DNA of 37,829 nt from Bacteroidota bacterium (GTDB taxonomy: Bacteria; Bacteroidota; Bacteroidia; Flavobacteriales_D; Sanyastnellaceae), in the NCBI GenBank assembly GCA_027593035.1, contig JAQCJQ010000011.1:1-37829 (forward strand), read 5' to 3'. Positions 1 to 8,653 of this stretch are shown in pieces. Both the position numbers and the translations under genes were made by a program. Position 1 is the stretch's first letter. The number at the start of each line of letters is the position of its first letter. The notes under the pieces were generated by a model. The model did no database searches. It was not told where the DNA came from and worked only from the letters and a program-made list of their open reading frames with translations.

Positions 1-1
1 C

Positions 2-628
2 AATGAGCCTGGAGGACAAATGGATCAATACGCGTGTGCGCTCGGCGGAGTGCATCGTTTTTCGTTTCAACCAGAGTTTAAAGCGGAAACATGGCCGATC
101 CCATCGGGGGAATGGCTGTTGTTGGACTCTCGAGAACCCAAGAATACGTTGGGTATTTTGCATCGCGCCAAAACAGAGCGATTGGAATTGCTGCAGGCCT
201 GGAGTGATGATTGGGACTTGCTCTCTTCAGAGTCGCCTCCCGATTTCCCTCCATCCTTTTCCGCAAAACAAAGGGCATTGATGCAAGGAACTTTGGATTT
301 GCGTTCCGTCTCAGAACAAGGCCCGCATGCGATTCGGGAGTTCCCGTCAGATCCCGCGAATTGGTCGGTTTTGCTCACGGAGCATCACCGTTTGCTGCGG
401 GATATCTTGGGGGTCTCGACCGAGCGAATTGAGAACTTGTTGCTTGCGGCGCAATCCTCGGGGGCGTGGGGAGGGAAGATCAACGGTTCAGGTGGAGGCG
501 GAACGTGTTTTGTCGTTGGCCCTCCTGAGGCCACACCGAAAATCCAGGAGCACGCAACATCGATGGGAGCGCTAGCGATTCCCATTCAATTGGGGGCCCC
601 GGGCGTTCGGGTGTTTCAACAAGATTGA
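2..628 (+). CDS. Galactokinase-like GHMP sugar kinase, C-terminal half (partial)
   Basis: The reading frame is open from the first bases of the window, so the gene begins upstream; about 208 C-terminal residues are visible. The piece opens with a GGQMDQ sequence, which matches the galactokinase CGIMDQ motif whose Asp is the catalytic base. A galactokinase-like stretch (EHHRLLRDILGVS) and the C-terminal glycine-rich GHMP loop (GKINGSGGGG) follow. GHMP kinases phosphorylate small molecules with ATP; galactokinase-type members make sugar 1-phosphates in the cytosol. The next gene, 44 bases downstream, starts with a sugar-1-phosphate nucleotidyltransferase domain, so a kinase then nucleotidyltransferase order fits sugar activation. 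The substrate cannot be told from this half. Family assignment is firm; calling it galK would not be. Confidence 0.85.
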   Translation, partial: NEPGGQMDQYACALGGVHRFSFQPEFKAETWPIPSGEWLLLDSREPKNTLGILHRAKTERLELLQAWSDDWDLLSSESPPDFPPSFSAKQRALMQGTLDLRSVSEQGPHAIREFPSDPANWSVLLTEHHRLLRDILGVSTERIENLLLAAQSSGAWGGKINGSGGGGTCFVVGPPEATPKIQEHATSMGALAIPIQLGAPGVRVFQQD

Positions 629-672
629 ACGTTCATGGTTCTGAATTGATGGCTTTTACAGACCTTTAAGGC

Positions 673-2184
673 ATGCGATGCGATCGAATCATCATATTGG
701 CTGCAGGACGTGCTTCCCGCATGAAGTCCAGCGCAGAGAACGCCGGCTTGGAATTGCCCTCCATTTGGCAGGCGGATGCGCTCACGCGCCCCAAACCGAT
801 GATCCGCATTGGGCCGGAAGGCCAGCCTTTTTTGCATTACCTACTGGAGGCAGCCGAGGCCGCTGGATTCACGGAAGCGACCTTGGTCGTGGCTCCGAAC
901 GACGACGTGACCGCTTCATTTTCGGAGTCATGGAACCAACAGGCTACCGGGATGCGGATGCGCATTCGATTGGTCGTCCAGCCGACTCCTCAGGGAACAG
1001 GGCACGCTGTTCAAATCGCCATCGAAAACGACCCCATTCCGCAGGGACTTGGATTTGTCTTGTGCAATGGAGATAACCTTCCATCCGTGCAAGCGATGTC
1101 GACTTTGCGTTCTGTGCCCCAAGGCCAGGCGCTACTGGCGTATCATCAAGACCATTTGGGATTGCCACCAGAACGAGCCCAGGCATTTGCCCTGCTTCAG
1201 TCGTCTGACGGATGGCTTCAAAAAATCATCGAAAAGCCCAACGATTCTGTTTGGAAACATTGGTTGGAAACCCAAGCCCATCGCGGGGTTTCCATGAACT
1301 TATTTCGCCTTGACCCCGTGTCCCTCTTACCGGCCTTGCAGGCCTTGGAACCCCACCCCGAGCGGGGTGAACTTGAGTTGCCAACGGCCATCCAATCCAT
1401 GTTGGAGCACAACATGAGGATGGAAGTCATTCCATTGCAAGAACCCATTTTGGATCTCACGGGGGCAGCGGATTTGGAAAAGACTTCACAGGGTTTAATC
1501 GGGGGGAAGGACACCTGGACGCTGGAAGTCTGTGCCAGCAGCCCCGAAGATGTTCATGTGGCCGCAATGCACGGTGCTCAAAGAGTCGAGCTTTGTGCGC
1601 ATTGTGAATGTGGCGGATTGACCCCGTTGGAATCGGACATTCGCAGTGCCGTGCAGGAGGGCTTGCCCGTGCATGCCCTGATTCGTCCGCGTGCGGGGCA
1701 CTTCACATACATCGAAACCGAATGGCAGAGCATGCACCGTCAAATTGACGCGTCGTTAGCGGCAGGGGCCAGTCGTGTGGCGGTTGGAGGATTGGATGCC
1801 GCAGGTCGGTTTGAAGTGGAGCGCGTGCGCCAATGGGTGGATGCGTTCGGTGGGCACCGCTTGGTGATCCATCGGGCATTGGATGCATCGACCCAATGGG
1901 AAGAGGATGCGCAGGCTTTGCGCGCTCTTGGTGTGTTCCGGATTTTGAGCAGTGGAGGCGAAGCGAACGCTTGGGAAGGCCGTGAACGCATCCAACAATT
2001 GATGGCATGGGGCTTTGATGTGACAGTAGCGAGCGGTGTGTCTCCTGCTCAGAAACAGGCTTGGCTCGAGCTGGGTGTGCGGAATTTTCACGCGTCATGC
2101 CGCATGGAAGACGTCCGGGAAGTGCGCCATTTCGACGGCGCGACATTCCCCGTTTCGGCTGAGCGAGTGAGCGCCTGGTTTTAA
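673..2184 (+). CDS. Fusion of sugar nucleotidyltransferase and CutC domain
   Basis: The 503-residue protein has two unrelated domains. Residues about 4-265 form a RmlA/GlmU-type nucleotidyltransferase: a degenerate signature loop LAAGRASRM (9-17), K41 in RPKPM, GTGHAV (108-113), CNGDN (131-135) and IEKP (186-189). Residues about 281-503 match CutC along its whole length, with RVELCA (304-309), GGLTP (314-318), LIRPRAGHF (337-344 region), VIHRALD (398-404) and SSGG (426-429). Stand-alone CutC is about 240 residues, so both domains are nearly complete. The first would join a nucleotide to a sugar 1-phosphate. CutC is annotated as copper homeostasis, but its biochemical role is poorly settled. 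The gene sits between a GHMP kinase and a GH20 hexosaminidase, which points to sugar metabolism rather than copper. No frameshift or stop lies between the domains. Confidence 0.88.
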   Translation: MRCDRIIILAAGRASRMKSSAENAGLELPSIWQADALTRPKPMIRIGPEGQPFLHYLLEAAEAAGFTEATLVVAPNDDVTASFSESWNQQATGMRMRIRLVVQPTPQGTGHAVQIAIENDPIPQGLGFVLCNGDNLPSVQAMSTLRSVPQGQALLAYHQDHLGLPPERAQAFALLQSSDGWLQKIIEKPNDSVWKHWLETQAHRGVSMNLFRLDPVSLLPALQALEPHPERGELELPTAIQSMLEHNMRMEVIPLQEPILDLTGAADLEKTSQGLIGGKDTWTLEVCASSPEDVHVAAMHGAQRVELCAHCECGGLTPLESDIRSAVQEGLPVHALIRPRAGHFTYIETEWQSMHRQIDASLAAGASRVAVGGLDAAGRFEVERVRQWVDAFGGHRLVIHRALDASTQWEEDAQALRALGVFRILSSGGEANAWEGRERIQQLMAWGFDVTVASGVSPAQKQAWLELGVRNFHASCRMEDVREVRHFDGATFPVSAERVSAWF

Positions 2185-2231
2185 TGGTGTGTCATGTGAA
2201 GTGACCTTGGCTCCAAGGGTTTTCAAACGCC

Positions 2232-4502
2232 ATGATTCCCCTATTTTTGGCCATGCGACCATATCATCTTATCGTTTTGGTGTTGGTGTTTTCGGCGGCT
2301 TGTCAACCGCCCCAGTCCACATGGGTCGGGTCGACCGATGGACTCATTCCGCTGCCAGTTAGCCTGGTGCTTGCTGCTGGATCTGAGAAATTGTTGGTGC
2401 CTTCATCCCATTGGCATTGGCAAGTAGACGACGCCTGGGTGGATCAAGCCGAATTTTGGACAACGTGGTTGCCGGGTCAATCAGATGAGGCGGGAGCGGC
2501 CATCCAATTGCAGCGCATGGAAGGAATGCCTGTGGAAGGATACCAATTGCGGATTGCGGCCAACGAGGGAGTCTGGATCGGAGCTTCGGATGCGATCGGT
2601 GCGTTTCGCGCCTTGACAACATTGCGGCAGCTGTTTCCGGTGGAGCTAGAGCTTGAAATGACGGGGCAGGATTTTTGGTTGCCTGCGCTTGAGATGGAGG
2701 ATTTCCCGCGATTTGAACACCGCGGTTTGCTTTTGGATTGCTGCCGCCATTTTATGGAGCCTGAATTTGTCAAAAAGACCATCGATCTCCTCGCTTTGCA
2801 TAAAATGAACGTGCTTCATTGGCATTTGACAGAGGATCAAGGATGGCGGGTTCCGATTGCATCCTATCCCAATCTGGAAACGGTGGGGGCCTGGCGTGAG
2901 GAAAAGGATGGTCAATTGCATGGCGGTTTTTACACGAAAGAAGAAATTCGGGCCATCGTTGCCTACGCCACAGAGCGCGGTGTTACGGTCATCCCCGAAA
3001 TCGAGTTGCCAGGCCATAGCCGCGCTGCCATTGCGGCCTATCCCTGGTTGAGTTGCACGGGCGACACGTTGCCGGTGCCCAATGATTGGGGTGTATTCAA
3101 AGACATATACTGCGCTGGGCAAGACACGACGTTCCGATTTTTAGAAGCCGTGTTGGATGAGGTCATGGAGCTTTTTCCATCAGAATACATCCACATCGGT
3201 GGAGATGAAGCGCCGAAGGTCCGGTGGGATGCCTGTCCAAAATGCCAACGGCGCATGGAGACGGAGGGATTGCATGACAGCCATGAGTTGCAGTCGTGGT
3301 TCATTTCCCAGATTGGCGCTTACCTCGAAGCCAACGGTAGAAAACTCATCGGTTGGGATGAAATCTTGGAAGGCGGTTTGCCAGAAGGAGCTACGGTGCA
3401 ATCGTGGCGTGGAATGGACGGTGGACTCGCAGCGGTGGCAGCTGGGAAAAATGCGATCATGTCGCCGACCTCCCACTGCTATTTCGATTATCCACTTTCT
3501 GCTACAGACATGGAGGAGGTGTACCAATTTGAGCCCGTTCCAGAAAACATGGTTGGGGAGGGACGGATCTTGGGGGGAGAATGCAACATGTGGACGGAGC
3601 ATGCCCCGCAAGAATTGGTGGAGTCCAAGATTTATCCTCGGATCTTGGCCATGGCCGAAGTGCTTTGGAGTCCGAAAGCATTGCGCAATTATGCGGAATT
3701 TCAGGAGCGAAAGGCGCGGCATGATCAACGATTGAATGCGTGGGGCGTAGAGAGCGGATTGGAGAGCGATCCATTGGAGGCTCGTTGGGAAAAAGGAAGT
3801 GATCCATTCCGCGTTGAAGTGCAGGTGGATGCGGCGTTGGATCGCATCGAAGGAACGGTGGTTTTCACTCCCATATCCGCCCTTTCAGAGCCATCCCGAC
3901 ATGAGTTGGGATCGCGGATTCAAGTGGCAGGAGAAGGTGTGCTCCGAGCGGATCTAACGCGGGATGGCCGACCGTTGCGCGATGCCGTTTTGTTGCCGGT
4001 CGCGGGGCACATCGGTGCACACAGTGAAGTCACGATTGGCCACAATTTGAGCCCCTATTATCCGGGAGGCGGGGAGAATGGTTTGGCAGACGGTCGATTG
4101 GGAAGTCTGGATTTTAGAGATGGTTGTTGGCAAGCCACGCAATCGGACAACATGTCGGTGACCCTCGCTTTGCCCCAAGCCATTCAGCTGGATTCCCTGA
4201 GCATGCAATGTTACCGCTACCAAGACGCTTGGATATTCTTGCCGCAATTGATGGTCTTTGGCTGGTCAATGGATGGGGTGAATTGGGAAAATTCAATCAT
4301 TGACTTGCAAGAAAGAACAGGGCTTCCGGTGCTCGGCCCTACCGATGCTCAAGATGTGGTCAGGATCGCTTGTCCTGTAGGGGCAACGGCCCGTTTTGTG
4401 CGGCTGGAAGCTGTCAATCCAGGACCTTGTCCGGATTGGCATGATGCAGCATCATCGGCTTCCTGGATGTTCTTGGATGAATTGGTTGTTCACGGCAAGT
4501 AA
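2232..4502 (+). CDS. GH20 beta-N-acetylhexosaminidase, lipoprotein
   Basis: The 756-residue enzyme is predicted to remove terminal beta-linked GlcNAc or GalNAc from glycans. A hydrophobic signal ends in a lipobox with Cys24 (FSAAC), so it should be lipid-anchored in the envelope. Residues about 35-140 resemble the GH20 N-terminal domain. The catalytic barrel spans about 160-490, with LHWHLTEDQGWR (195-206), the EIELPGHS motif (256-263) and the catalytic Asp325-Glu326 pair in HIGGDE. GWDEI (374-378) and GGECNMWTEH (449-458) are further substrate-pocket motifs. The last ~150 residues look like a discoidin/F5-8 type C carbohydrate-binding domain (NGLADG, then a C-terminal RFVRLEA strand). A second in-frame ATG at 2253 gives a shorter, more typical lipoprotein signal and may be the true start. 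It follows the nucleotidyltransferase-CutC gene by 47 bases on the same strand. Confidence 0.93.
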   Translation: MIPLFLAMRPYHLIVLVLVFSAACQPPQSTWVGSTDGLIPLPVSLVLAAGSEKLLVPSSHWHWQVDDAWVDQAEFWTTWLPGQSDEAGAAIQLQRMEGMPVEGYQLRIAANEGVWIGASDAIGAFRALTTLRQLFPVELELEMTGQDFWLPALEMEDFPRFEHRGLLLDCCRHFMEPEFVKKTIDLLALHKMNVLHWHLTEDQGWRVPIASYPNLETVGAWREEKDGQLHGGFYTKEEIRAIVAYATERGVTVIPEIELPGHSRAAIAAYPWLSCTGDTLPVPNDWGVFKDIYCAGQDTTFRFLEAVLDEVMELFPSEYIHIGGDEAPKVRWDACPKCQRRMETEGLHDSHELQSWFISQIGAYLEANGRKLIGWDEILEGGLPEGATVQSWRGMDGGLAAVAAGKNAIMSPTSHCYFDYPLSATDMEEVYQFEPVPENMVGEGRILGGECNMWTEHAPQELVESKIYPRILAMAEVLWSPKALRNYAEFQERKARHDQRLNAWGVESGLESDPLEARWEKGSDPFRVEVQVDAALDRIEGTVVFTPISALSEPSRHELGSRIQVAGEGVLRADLTRDGRPLRDAVLLPVAGHIGAHSEVTIGHNLSPYYPGGGENGLADGRLGSLDFRDGCWQATQSDNMSVTLALPQAIQLDSLSMQCYRYQDAWIFLPQLMVFGWSMDGVNWENSIIDLQERTGLPVLGPTDAQDVVRIACPVGATARFVRLEAVNPGPCPDWHDAASSASWMFLDELVVHGK

Positions 4503-4509
4503 ACGCGAC

Positions 4510-7500
4510 TCACGGAGAGCAGGGGAACCCCCATACCGTCAGCAACCCCAATAAATCGCCTGTGTCAATGACGCCATCCGCGTCGAGGTCAATCACAGGG
4601 GAGGCTCCACCGCCGTCGATGCCCGTGGTTTGTCCATAGTGAATCAGGAGAATCAATAAGTCGAGCAGATTTCGTGTGCCATCCGCATTGAAATCTCCAA
4701 AACAAGGGCAATCATCCAGACCGTTGCAATCGAAAACGAGCAGTGGAAAGGCGTGCATTTCGGCGAGCATAAACGCGTCGACACCGATCGTCATGCCCAT
4801 CATCCGGCCGGGGAAATCATCTTGAGGCGGATGAATTCCGCCCCAAATTCGGGACAATGCACTTTGGTCCGCCGCATCCCGATACGTGGCCCATTGCAAT
4901 TCAATGTCCTGTGATGGGCCGTCTTCAAAAACGAGAAACTCATGCGCTTCGGCCGTGAAGGTCCCAATCCCGCCGGGGAAGAACGGGTCACCGGTCATGA
5001 GCGTCAGCACTTCGGCGGCTGCGCGGCTGAAGGTGGAGTGCCCACTGACATAGCCCGCAAAGGGCGGCGTAACAAATGTCGGGCGCTGATAAGGCCACCA
5101 TTCTTTGGCGCGAATCCAGTCGACTCCTGCTTGGTCAGTGGCCGGAACAGCGATCGCGAAGGGCCCGCGCCATGCCTTCAGCTTGATGTCATCCACGAAT
5201 TCATTGTTTTCGCCACGCAATTCAAGGGCGTCCTCATCGGTGATGAGCTCCACAAACCCGGGCACGAGAGGAAGACCCGCTCCGTGATAATGGGGCAATT
5301 CTGGATCGCTACTTTGGCCTTGATCCGCCATCCAGCGCAAGGCAGAAACGGGGCGGATGTAGTCGTACCAACCTTTGCAACTCCAAGCGGCAATGGCGGC
5401 ATCGTGCATGGCTCCGCCCATCGTGAAGTAACCCAGCACATCCCAATCAAGCATCGACAAGGTCGCACCCGTGCCGCGCCATTTCCTGTTCAATTCCGGT
5501 TGGTCATTGACATAGTTGAGTAAATCGAACCAATGACCGGGTGGAGTTTCTGAATCCGGTCCGTCTGCCCAGAATTCAGCCAAAACCCGTGTGAAATCCC
5601 CACGAAAAACCGGTTGTGGCGCATAGGGTTCTTGGGTAATGGGATTCAATGGATGGCCAAGTCCACTGGCTCCTTCGGCCATTCCGCCTTCCTCAAAAAC
5701 ATAATATGAGCGCGCTTCTTCCATGGTGGTCGGCATTTCGCCATCTCGGCCAAAAACTCCAGGACTGATGTCCCAGATGACCGAGTCTATGGGGTCGAGA
5801 TGGGAAGACCACAGCGCCACGAGCAGATGGCCCCATTTGTAGTCCGACTCGAGTGCAATGTCCACATTGGGATCAATGAGAGGCGGTGCGCCGGGATCAT
5901 GGTATACGGTGTAGTCGCTGCCGAGGCGTTGGTACATGCTGGTATCCGATGGATTCATCGCAAATGGCGTGACATTGCCCCACTCCGGACTGAGAAATTC
6001 AGGAGAGATGTTGGAACCTGTGTTGCCCGATTGATCAATGAATTCATTCAATTGCAAGGGTTGCCAGCGGTTGGGGAAGAACATGTTGGGATTGCCAGGT
6101 TCGTCCATGACAAGGTTCCAATTCATCGGGTTGTAATACGTGTTTTGGTATTGAATGGCTTCATTGGAGCCATCTTGAAGACCAAAATTGATGTACTGTT
6201 CTGCCAAATAGTTTCCCAAGGCAGCAGCAGCATTGACCGCATCTCCTGCCCCATAATCGGTAGAAACAAAAGCCGTGTCATAGCCCAAAGAAATCATGCG
6301 CGAGTCGATGTGTACTTGGATCAGTTCGGATCGCGGCGCTTCGGAAAAACGATGCTGCATCAACCGGTAAACCCCATAGCTGATCGCGCGTTCACGAGCC
6401 TGTTGACGGGCCTCCGCGGTGAGCGGTTCTGCGATTCCGTCAAAAGGACAGACGTATCCATCAACCGTATCTCCGAGCAGCCAGGGTTGAGGGCTGATGC
6501 TGCTGGGCTCACTAAAAGCAGACCAAGCGTCGTACATGAGCGCCGAACTGTGCCAGAGATTTCTTGCATGCACCGTGGGACGCGCCCAGTCGTTTCGGAT
6601 TCCGGTCAACAGAGCCTCATTCCAAATTCGCGCAATGCTATGCGTTTCTACCGTTGGAAATGATTCCAGCGGGGTTCCATCACAATTCAATCCCGCTTCA
6701 GGGTAGAAGCAAGAGCCGTTGTCGATGACAACACCCAAGTGGAAGTTGCAGGCGTGCGAATCTGAGCAGCCTGTAAAAAACCAAGGCGATGCTCCCGGTT
6801 CAAGGATGTGGTACAAGGTGTCAGCAGACAAAGAGTCTTGCTGGCTTATGAGGCCACTTGGCCATTGAATGATCACGGAATCGACGACCGTAACCTCCCC
6901 CAAACCAAAGTGCAGATGAAACGAGCTTGACCCGCTATATCCCTGTCCGCAGTGCACCTCGTCTGTGCGAACTTGATCGTTGAAATACGCGGTAACCCGC
7001 GCTCCGATGGCGTCCCGATTGGACGTCGTGCCTTCCAAACGGATGAGCGCTGCGTGCCCGGTCACATTGGTGTTTTCCAAAACGGTAAATCCCGGCTGGA
7101 CGGAAGATCCTGATGTGGCAATGGCCAAATCCAAGTCGCCATCCCCGTCCAAGTCCCCTTGGGCGAGACCGTAATCTTGATAAGGGTGTTCCAAATCTGC
7201 GATACCGGTGCTTGCAATCTCAAACTGCAAGTCCCCCAAGCCGTGGTAGAGCAAGTTGGGATAGGCGGCGAAGACATAATCGTTGACGATGTACAAGTCG
7301 GTTTCGGAATCGTTGTCATAGTCAAACCAAGCGCAGCCCCAAGTCATGCCCGTGTCATTCACTCCAGAAGATTCTCCAATGGCCGTGAAGGTTCCATCGC
7401 CGTCATTGAGGAACAACGCACTGGGGTAGAGATCGGTGACGTACAAATCCATCCAGCCGTCGTGGTTGATGTCTGCGGCATCCACACCCATGCAGTTCCC

Positions 7501-8268
7501 TTGATAATCCAATCCCACTTCAGCGGCGGCTTCTGTGAACGTGCCGTTCCCATTGTTCCGGTAATAACGATTGACCTGATTCCCGTCATGGGTCAAGTAC
7601 AAATCAACGTCGCCGTCATTGTCAGCGTCAAAAAACAAGCTGCCCATGCCGATGCCTGTATCGATGGCCCCTGAGGGGAAGGTTCTGTTTTGAAAGCCCG
7701 TGCCATTGAGGTTTCGCCACATCACATTGTGACTGTTGATGTTGACTACATACAAATCAAGCCAGCCGTCTTGATCATAATCAGCCGCATGGATGCTTCT
7801 GCAGGGCCCCATGTTGCCGATGCCCAAAGCAGTGGTCATATCCGTGAACGTACCGTCCCCATTGTTTTGAAAGAAACGATTGGCTTCCAGATAATTGCCA
7901 TTGACCAAGTCCAAATAACCATCGTTGTTGAAGTCCCCCCAAATGGTCGCCTGGGTGTTGCCCGCATCATCCACACCCGCAGCCACCGCCACCTCTTGGA
8001 ATTCCATGTTGCCCAAGTTTCGGAACAGCTTGTTGGCGGCAAACTTGGTGCCGACATAGATGTCTTGCAAGCCGTCGCGGTCATAATCACCGATGGCTGT
8101 GGCATGATGCAGCCCTTCTAGATTCAGCCCGGCAATTGCTGAAATGTCTTGAAACAAATCCTCTTGGGCCATGACTGATGTGGGCAACACCAGAAGGAGC
8201 GCAGGGAACCAGAGCAGCATCCAAGTCGAAAATGAGGTAAAGGAATTGAGCATGGTTCTGGCGGCCAT
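4510..8268 (-). CDS. Secreted FG-GAP/UnbV - vanadium haloperoxidase - dockerin-like fusion
   Basis: From the ATG at 8268 the protein has 1252 residues; in-frame ATGs at 8370, 8301 and 8253 are alternatives. The 8268 start gives a basic residue before the signal peptide, which ends near MAQ (33-35). Seven Ca-binding FG-GAP loops of the DxDxDG type follow (near 61, 112, 163, 214, 266, 316, 372). Next come an ASPIC/UnbV domain (about 418-475) and a Cys-rich CSDSHACN motif (501-508). Residues about 540-1175 form a vanadium-haloperoxidase/PAP2-type domain with all three active-site motifs: K965-x6-R972-P973, S1075-G-H1077, and S1139-R-x2-G-G-I-H1146. The tail carries two EF-hand-like loops (DFNADG at 1192, DLDADG at 1227), like dockerin repeats. 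It probably acts outside the cell as a haloperoxidase or phosphatase; the substrate is unknown. It converges on the GH20 gene. Confidence 0.88.
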   Translation of the reverse strand: MAARTMLNSFTSFSTWMLLWFPALLLVLPTSVMAQEDLFQDISAIAGLNLEGLHHATAIGDYDRDGLQDIYVGTKFAANKLFRNLGNMEFQEVAVAAGVDDAGNTQATIWGDFNNDGYLDLVNGNYLEANRFFQNNGDGTFTDMTTALGIGNMGPCRSIHAADYDQDGWLDLYVVNINSHNVMWRNLNGTGFQNRTFPSGAIDTGIGMGSLFFDADNDGDVDLYLTHDGNQVNRYYRNNGNGTFTEAAAEVGLDYQGNCMGVDAADINHDGWMDLYVTDLYPSALFLNDGDGTFTAIGESSGVNDTGMTWGCAWFDYDNDSETDLYIVNDYVFAAYPNLLYHGLGDLQFEIASTGIADLEHPYQDYGLAQGDLDGDGDLDLAIATSGSSVQPGFTVLENTNVTGHAALIRLEGTTSNRDAIGARVTAYFNDQVRTDEVHCGQGYSGSSSFHLHFGLGEVTVVDSVIIQWPSGLISQQDSLSADTLYHILEPGASPWFFTGCSDSHACNFHLGVVIDNGSCFYPEAGLNCDGTPLESFPTVETHSIARIWNEALLTGIRNDWARPTVHARNLWHSSALMYDAWSAFSEPSSISPQPWLLGDTVDGYVCPFDGIAEPLTAEARQQARERAISYGVYRLMQHRFSEAPRSELIQVHIDSRMISLGYDTAFVSTDYGAGDAVNAAAALGNYLAEQYINFGLQDGSNEAIQYQNTYYNPMNWNLVMDEPGNPNMFFPNRWQPLQLNEFIDQSGNTGSNISPEFLSPEWGNVTPFAMNPSDTSMYQRLGSDYTVYHDPGAPPLIDPNVDIALESDYKWGHLLVALWSSHLDPIDSVIWDISPGVFGRDGEMPTTMEEARSYYVFEEGGMAEGASGLGHPLNPITQEPYAPQPVFRGDFTRVLAEFWADGPDSETPPGHWFDLLNYVNDQPELNRKWRGTGATLSMLDWDVLGYFTMGGAMHDAAIAAWSCKGWYDYIRPVSALRWMADQGQSSDPELPHYHGAGLPLVPGFVELITDEDALELRGENNEFVDDIKLKAWRGPFAIAVPATDQAGVDWIRAKEWWPYQRPTFVTPPFAGYVSGHSTFSRAAAEVLTLMTGDPFFPGGIGTFTAEAHEFLVFEDGPSQDIELQWATYRDAADQSALSRIWGGIHPPQDDFPGRMMGMTIGVDAFMLAEMHAFPLLVFDCNGLDDCPCFGDFNADGTRNLLDLLILLIHYGQTTGIDGGGASPVIDLDADGVIDTGDLLGLLTVWGFPCSP

Positions 8269-8436
8269 GAAGTTAAGGAATTCGACGGATTGAGTCTTCA
8301 TCGGATCCGGGGAAGACTTTTCGATGAAGGGCATGTCTGGAAACGAATGGTTGGCTCTGGTTGTCGTCAATCACTTTAATAACGACATTAATCTTTGGAA
8401 AAAGCATTTTTAACGAAAAAAATTCCTTAATATCGC

Positions 8437-8533
8437 GTTGCATTGTGGCGGAAGTTTGCAGGCTTCCCCATTTCACAATGCAACCAGATTGTTAGGATGA
8501 AAGGACGCAGGGGTGCGTCCTTTCTGTTTCTTA
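8437..8533 (+). ncRNA. Candidate structured small RNA (hairpin plus terminator)
   Basis: An 11-bp perfect stem (8437-8447 GTTGCATTGTG with 8474-8484) encloses a second stem (GGAAG 8450-8454 with CTTCC 8463-8467) and an 8-base loop. Fifteen bases later comes a strong terminator hairpin on the + strand. No protein gene on the + strand ends here, so the terminator would have to serve a short transcript. I could not match it to 6S, SRP RNA, tmRNA or a known riboswitch, and no good promoter box was found just upstream. It could instead be a - strand leader element of the haloperoxidase-fusion gene. Confidence 0.35.
8500..8533 (+). terminator. Intrinsic terminator upstream of rpsT promoter
   Basis: A perfect 10-bp stem AAAGGACGCA (8500-8509) pairs with TGCGTCCTTT (8514-8523) around a GGGG loop. 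The T-rich tract CTGTTTCTT follows on the + strand. No + strand coding gene lies upstream within the gap, so it either ends the candidate small RNA or stops read-through into rpsT. Confidence 0.75.
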
Positions 8534-8599
8534 GTATGCGTGTTGCGATCATTTTGAATGGACTCTGTATTATTTCGAGTCGATGATTTGCATGGAACG

Positions 8600-8630
8600 C
8601 TTGCAGGAGTTTGAATATGAACTATATTTG
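8600..8630 (+). promoter_or_regulatory. rpsT promoter, Bacteroidota type
   Basis: CTTG at 8600-8603 lies 19 bases before TATATTTG at 8623-8630, an exact match to the TAnnTTTG -7 box with the expected spacing. Transcription should start near 8636, giving a leader of under 20 bases before the rpsT ATG at 8654. Confidence 0.75.
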
Positions 8631-8653
8631 CACCCCCTTACCGGAAAAAAGAC

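Larger units (their letters stand above)
8269..8653. other. Intergenic region between divergent genes
   Basis: These 385 bases separate the haloperoxidase-fusion gene (- strand) from rpsT (+ strand). Part of the left end may be coding if the fusion starts at 8301 or 8370. It contains a long imperfect hairpin (8437-8484), an intrinsic terminator (8500-8533) and the rpsT promoter (8600-8630). No convincing ORF or tRNA was seen. No TAnnTTTG box was found for the - strand gene. Confidence 0.7.

Noticed and set aside
5800-6663. 287-codon + strand frame within the haloperoxidase fusion gene
   Set aside because: It lies wholly antisense to a gene with clear domains and motifs, and its translation shows no family features; long antisense frames are expected at this base composition.
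8437-8484. tRNA or SRP RNA at the 8437 hairpin
   Set aside because: No cloverleaf with T-loop consensus, and no GGAA tetraloop with the conserved SRP flanking bases.
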